A stretch of DNA of 14,075 bases from Candidatus Peregrinibacteria bacterium (GTDB lineage Bacteria > Patescibacteriota > Gracilibacteria > Peribacterales > Peribacteraceae), in the NCBI GenBank assembly GCA_030638845.1, contig DAOWDW010000076.1, positions 1 to 14,075 of the forward strand, given 5' to 3'. A program made the position numbers and the translations under genes. Numbering within the stretch: the first letter of the stretch is position 1; each line of letters begins with the position of its first letter. Positions 13,990-14,075 of this stretch are shown one piece after another. Below the pieces are notes generated by a model. The model had not been told where the DNA came from, searched no databases, and saw nothing but the letters and a program-made list of their open reading frames with translations.

Positions 13990-14075
13990 ATAATCTCACT
14001 TATTTTACTTACTTCATTTCTTTCACTCGAAGTTAGGCAAGTTCCATTTTTATGTAATAAAGGCTCTTTCCGTCA

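Overview
The window looks like a piece of a small, AT-rich (roughly 35% GC by eye) genome from a member of the Candidate Phyla Radiation / Patescibacteria, or a similarly reduced bacterium. The gene content points that way: a 7TM 'inactive transglutaminase-type' membrane protein next to an ATP-grasp/QEGLA-peptidase fusion, a DUF3048 protein, an acidic-tailed L25/Ctc, a YibE/F protein and a divergent UvrC. Start codons generally lack an upstream Shine-Dalgarno motif, and several promoter-like elements sit so close to the start that leaderless mRNAs are likely. At least two genes end in TGA (the glycosyltransferase and the S9 peptidase), so the standard bacterial code (table 11) applies rather than the UGA=Gly code of Gracilibacteria/Absconditabacteria. 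The taxonomic assignment is inference only.

Layout. (1) 1-699, minus: 5' part of a repeat-containing protein of unknown function, running off the left edge, with a strong promoter ending at its ATG. (2) 796-5160, plus: a compact putative operon of an HPF/RaiA-like ribosome-hibernation factor, a 7TM_transglut-type membrane protein with a secreted N-terminal region, and an 817-residue protein joining an alpha-L-glutamate-ligase-like ATP-grasp domain, a degenerate RimB/LysX-type retropepsin-like domain and a DUF1704/QEGLA (MATCAP-type) metallopeptidase. (3) 5271-8006, minus: a GT2 glycosyltransferase, ribosomal protein L25/Ctc and a DUF3048 lipoprotein-like protein, with two copies of a dispersed intergenic repeat. 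(4) 8032-10377, plus: UvrC with an extra GNAT-acetyltransferase-like domain inserted inside its RNase H-like nuclease domain. (5) 10382-11467, minus: YibE/F-family membrane protein. (6) 11468-14075: regulatory and mobile-looking DNA with three near-identical palindromes, a tRNA-Glu(CTC), fragments duplicated from both ends of that tRNA, and an S9 prolyl-oligopeptidase gene lying between the tRNA and the copy of its 3' end.

The two most notable items are the UvrC-GNAT nested architecture and the ligase/peptidase fusion next to the 7TM protein. The second looks like a self-contained 'write and erase' peptide-tagging module, with an amidoligase that would add residues and a metallocarboxypeptidase that would remove them. 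The tRNA-Glu/S9 peptidase segment resembles the footprint of integration at a tRNA 3' end, but no integrase is visible.
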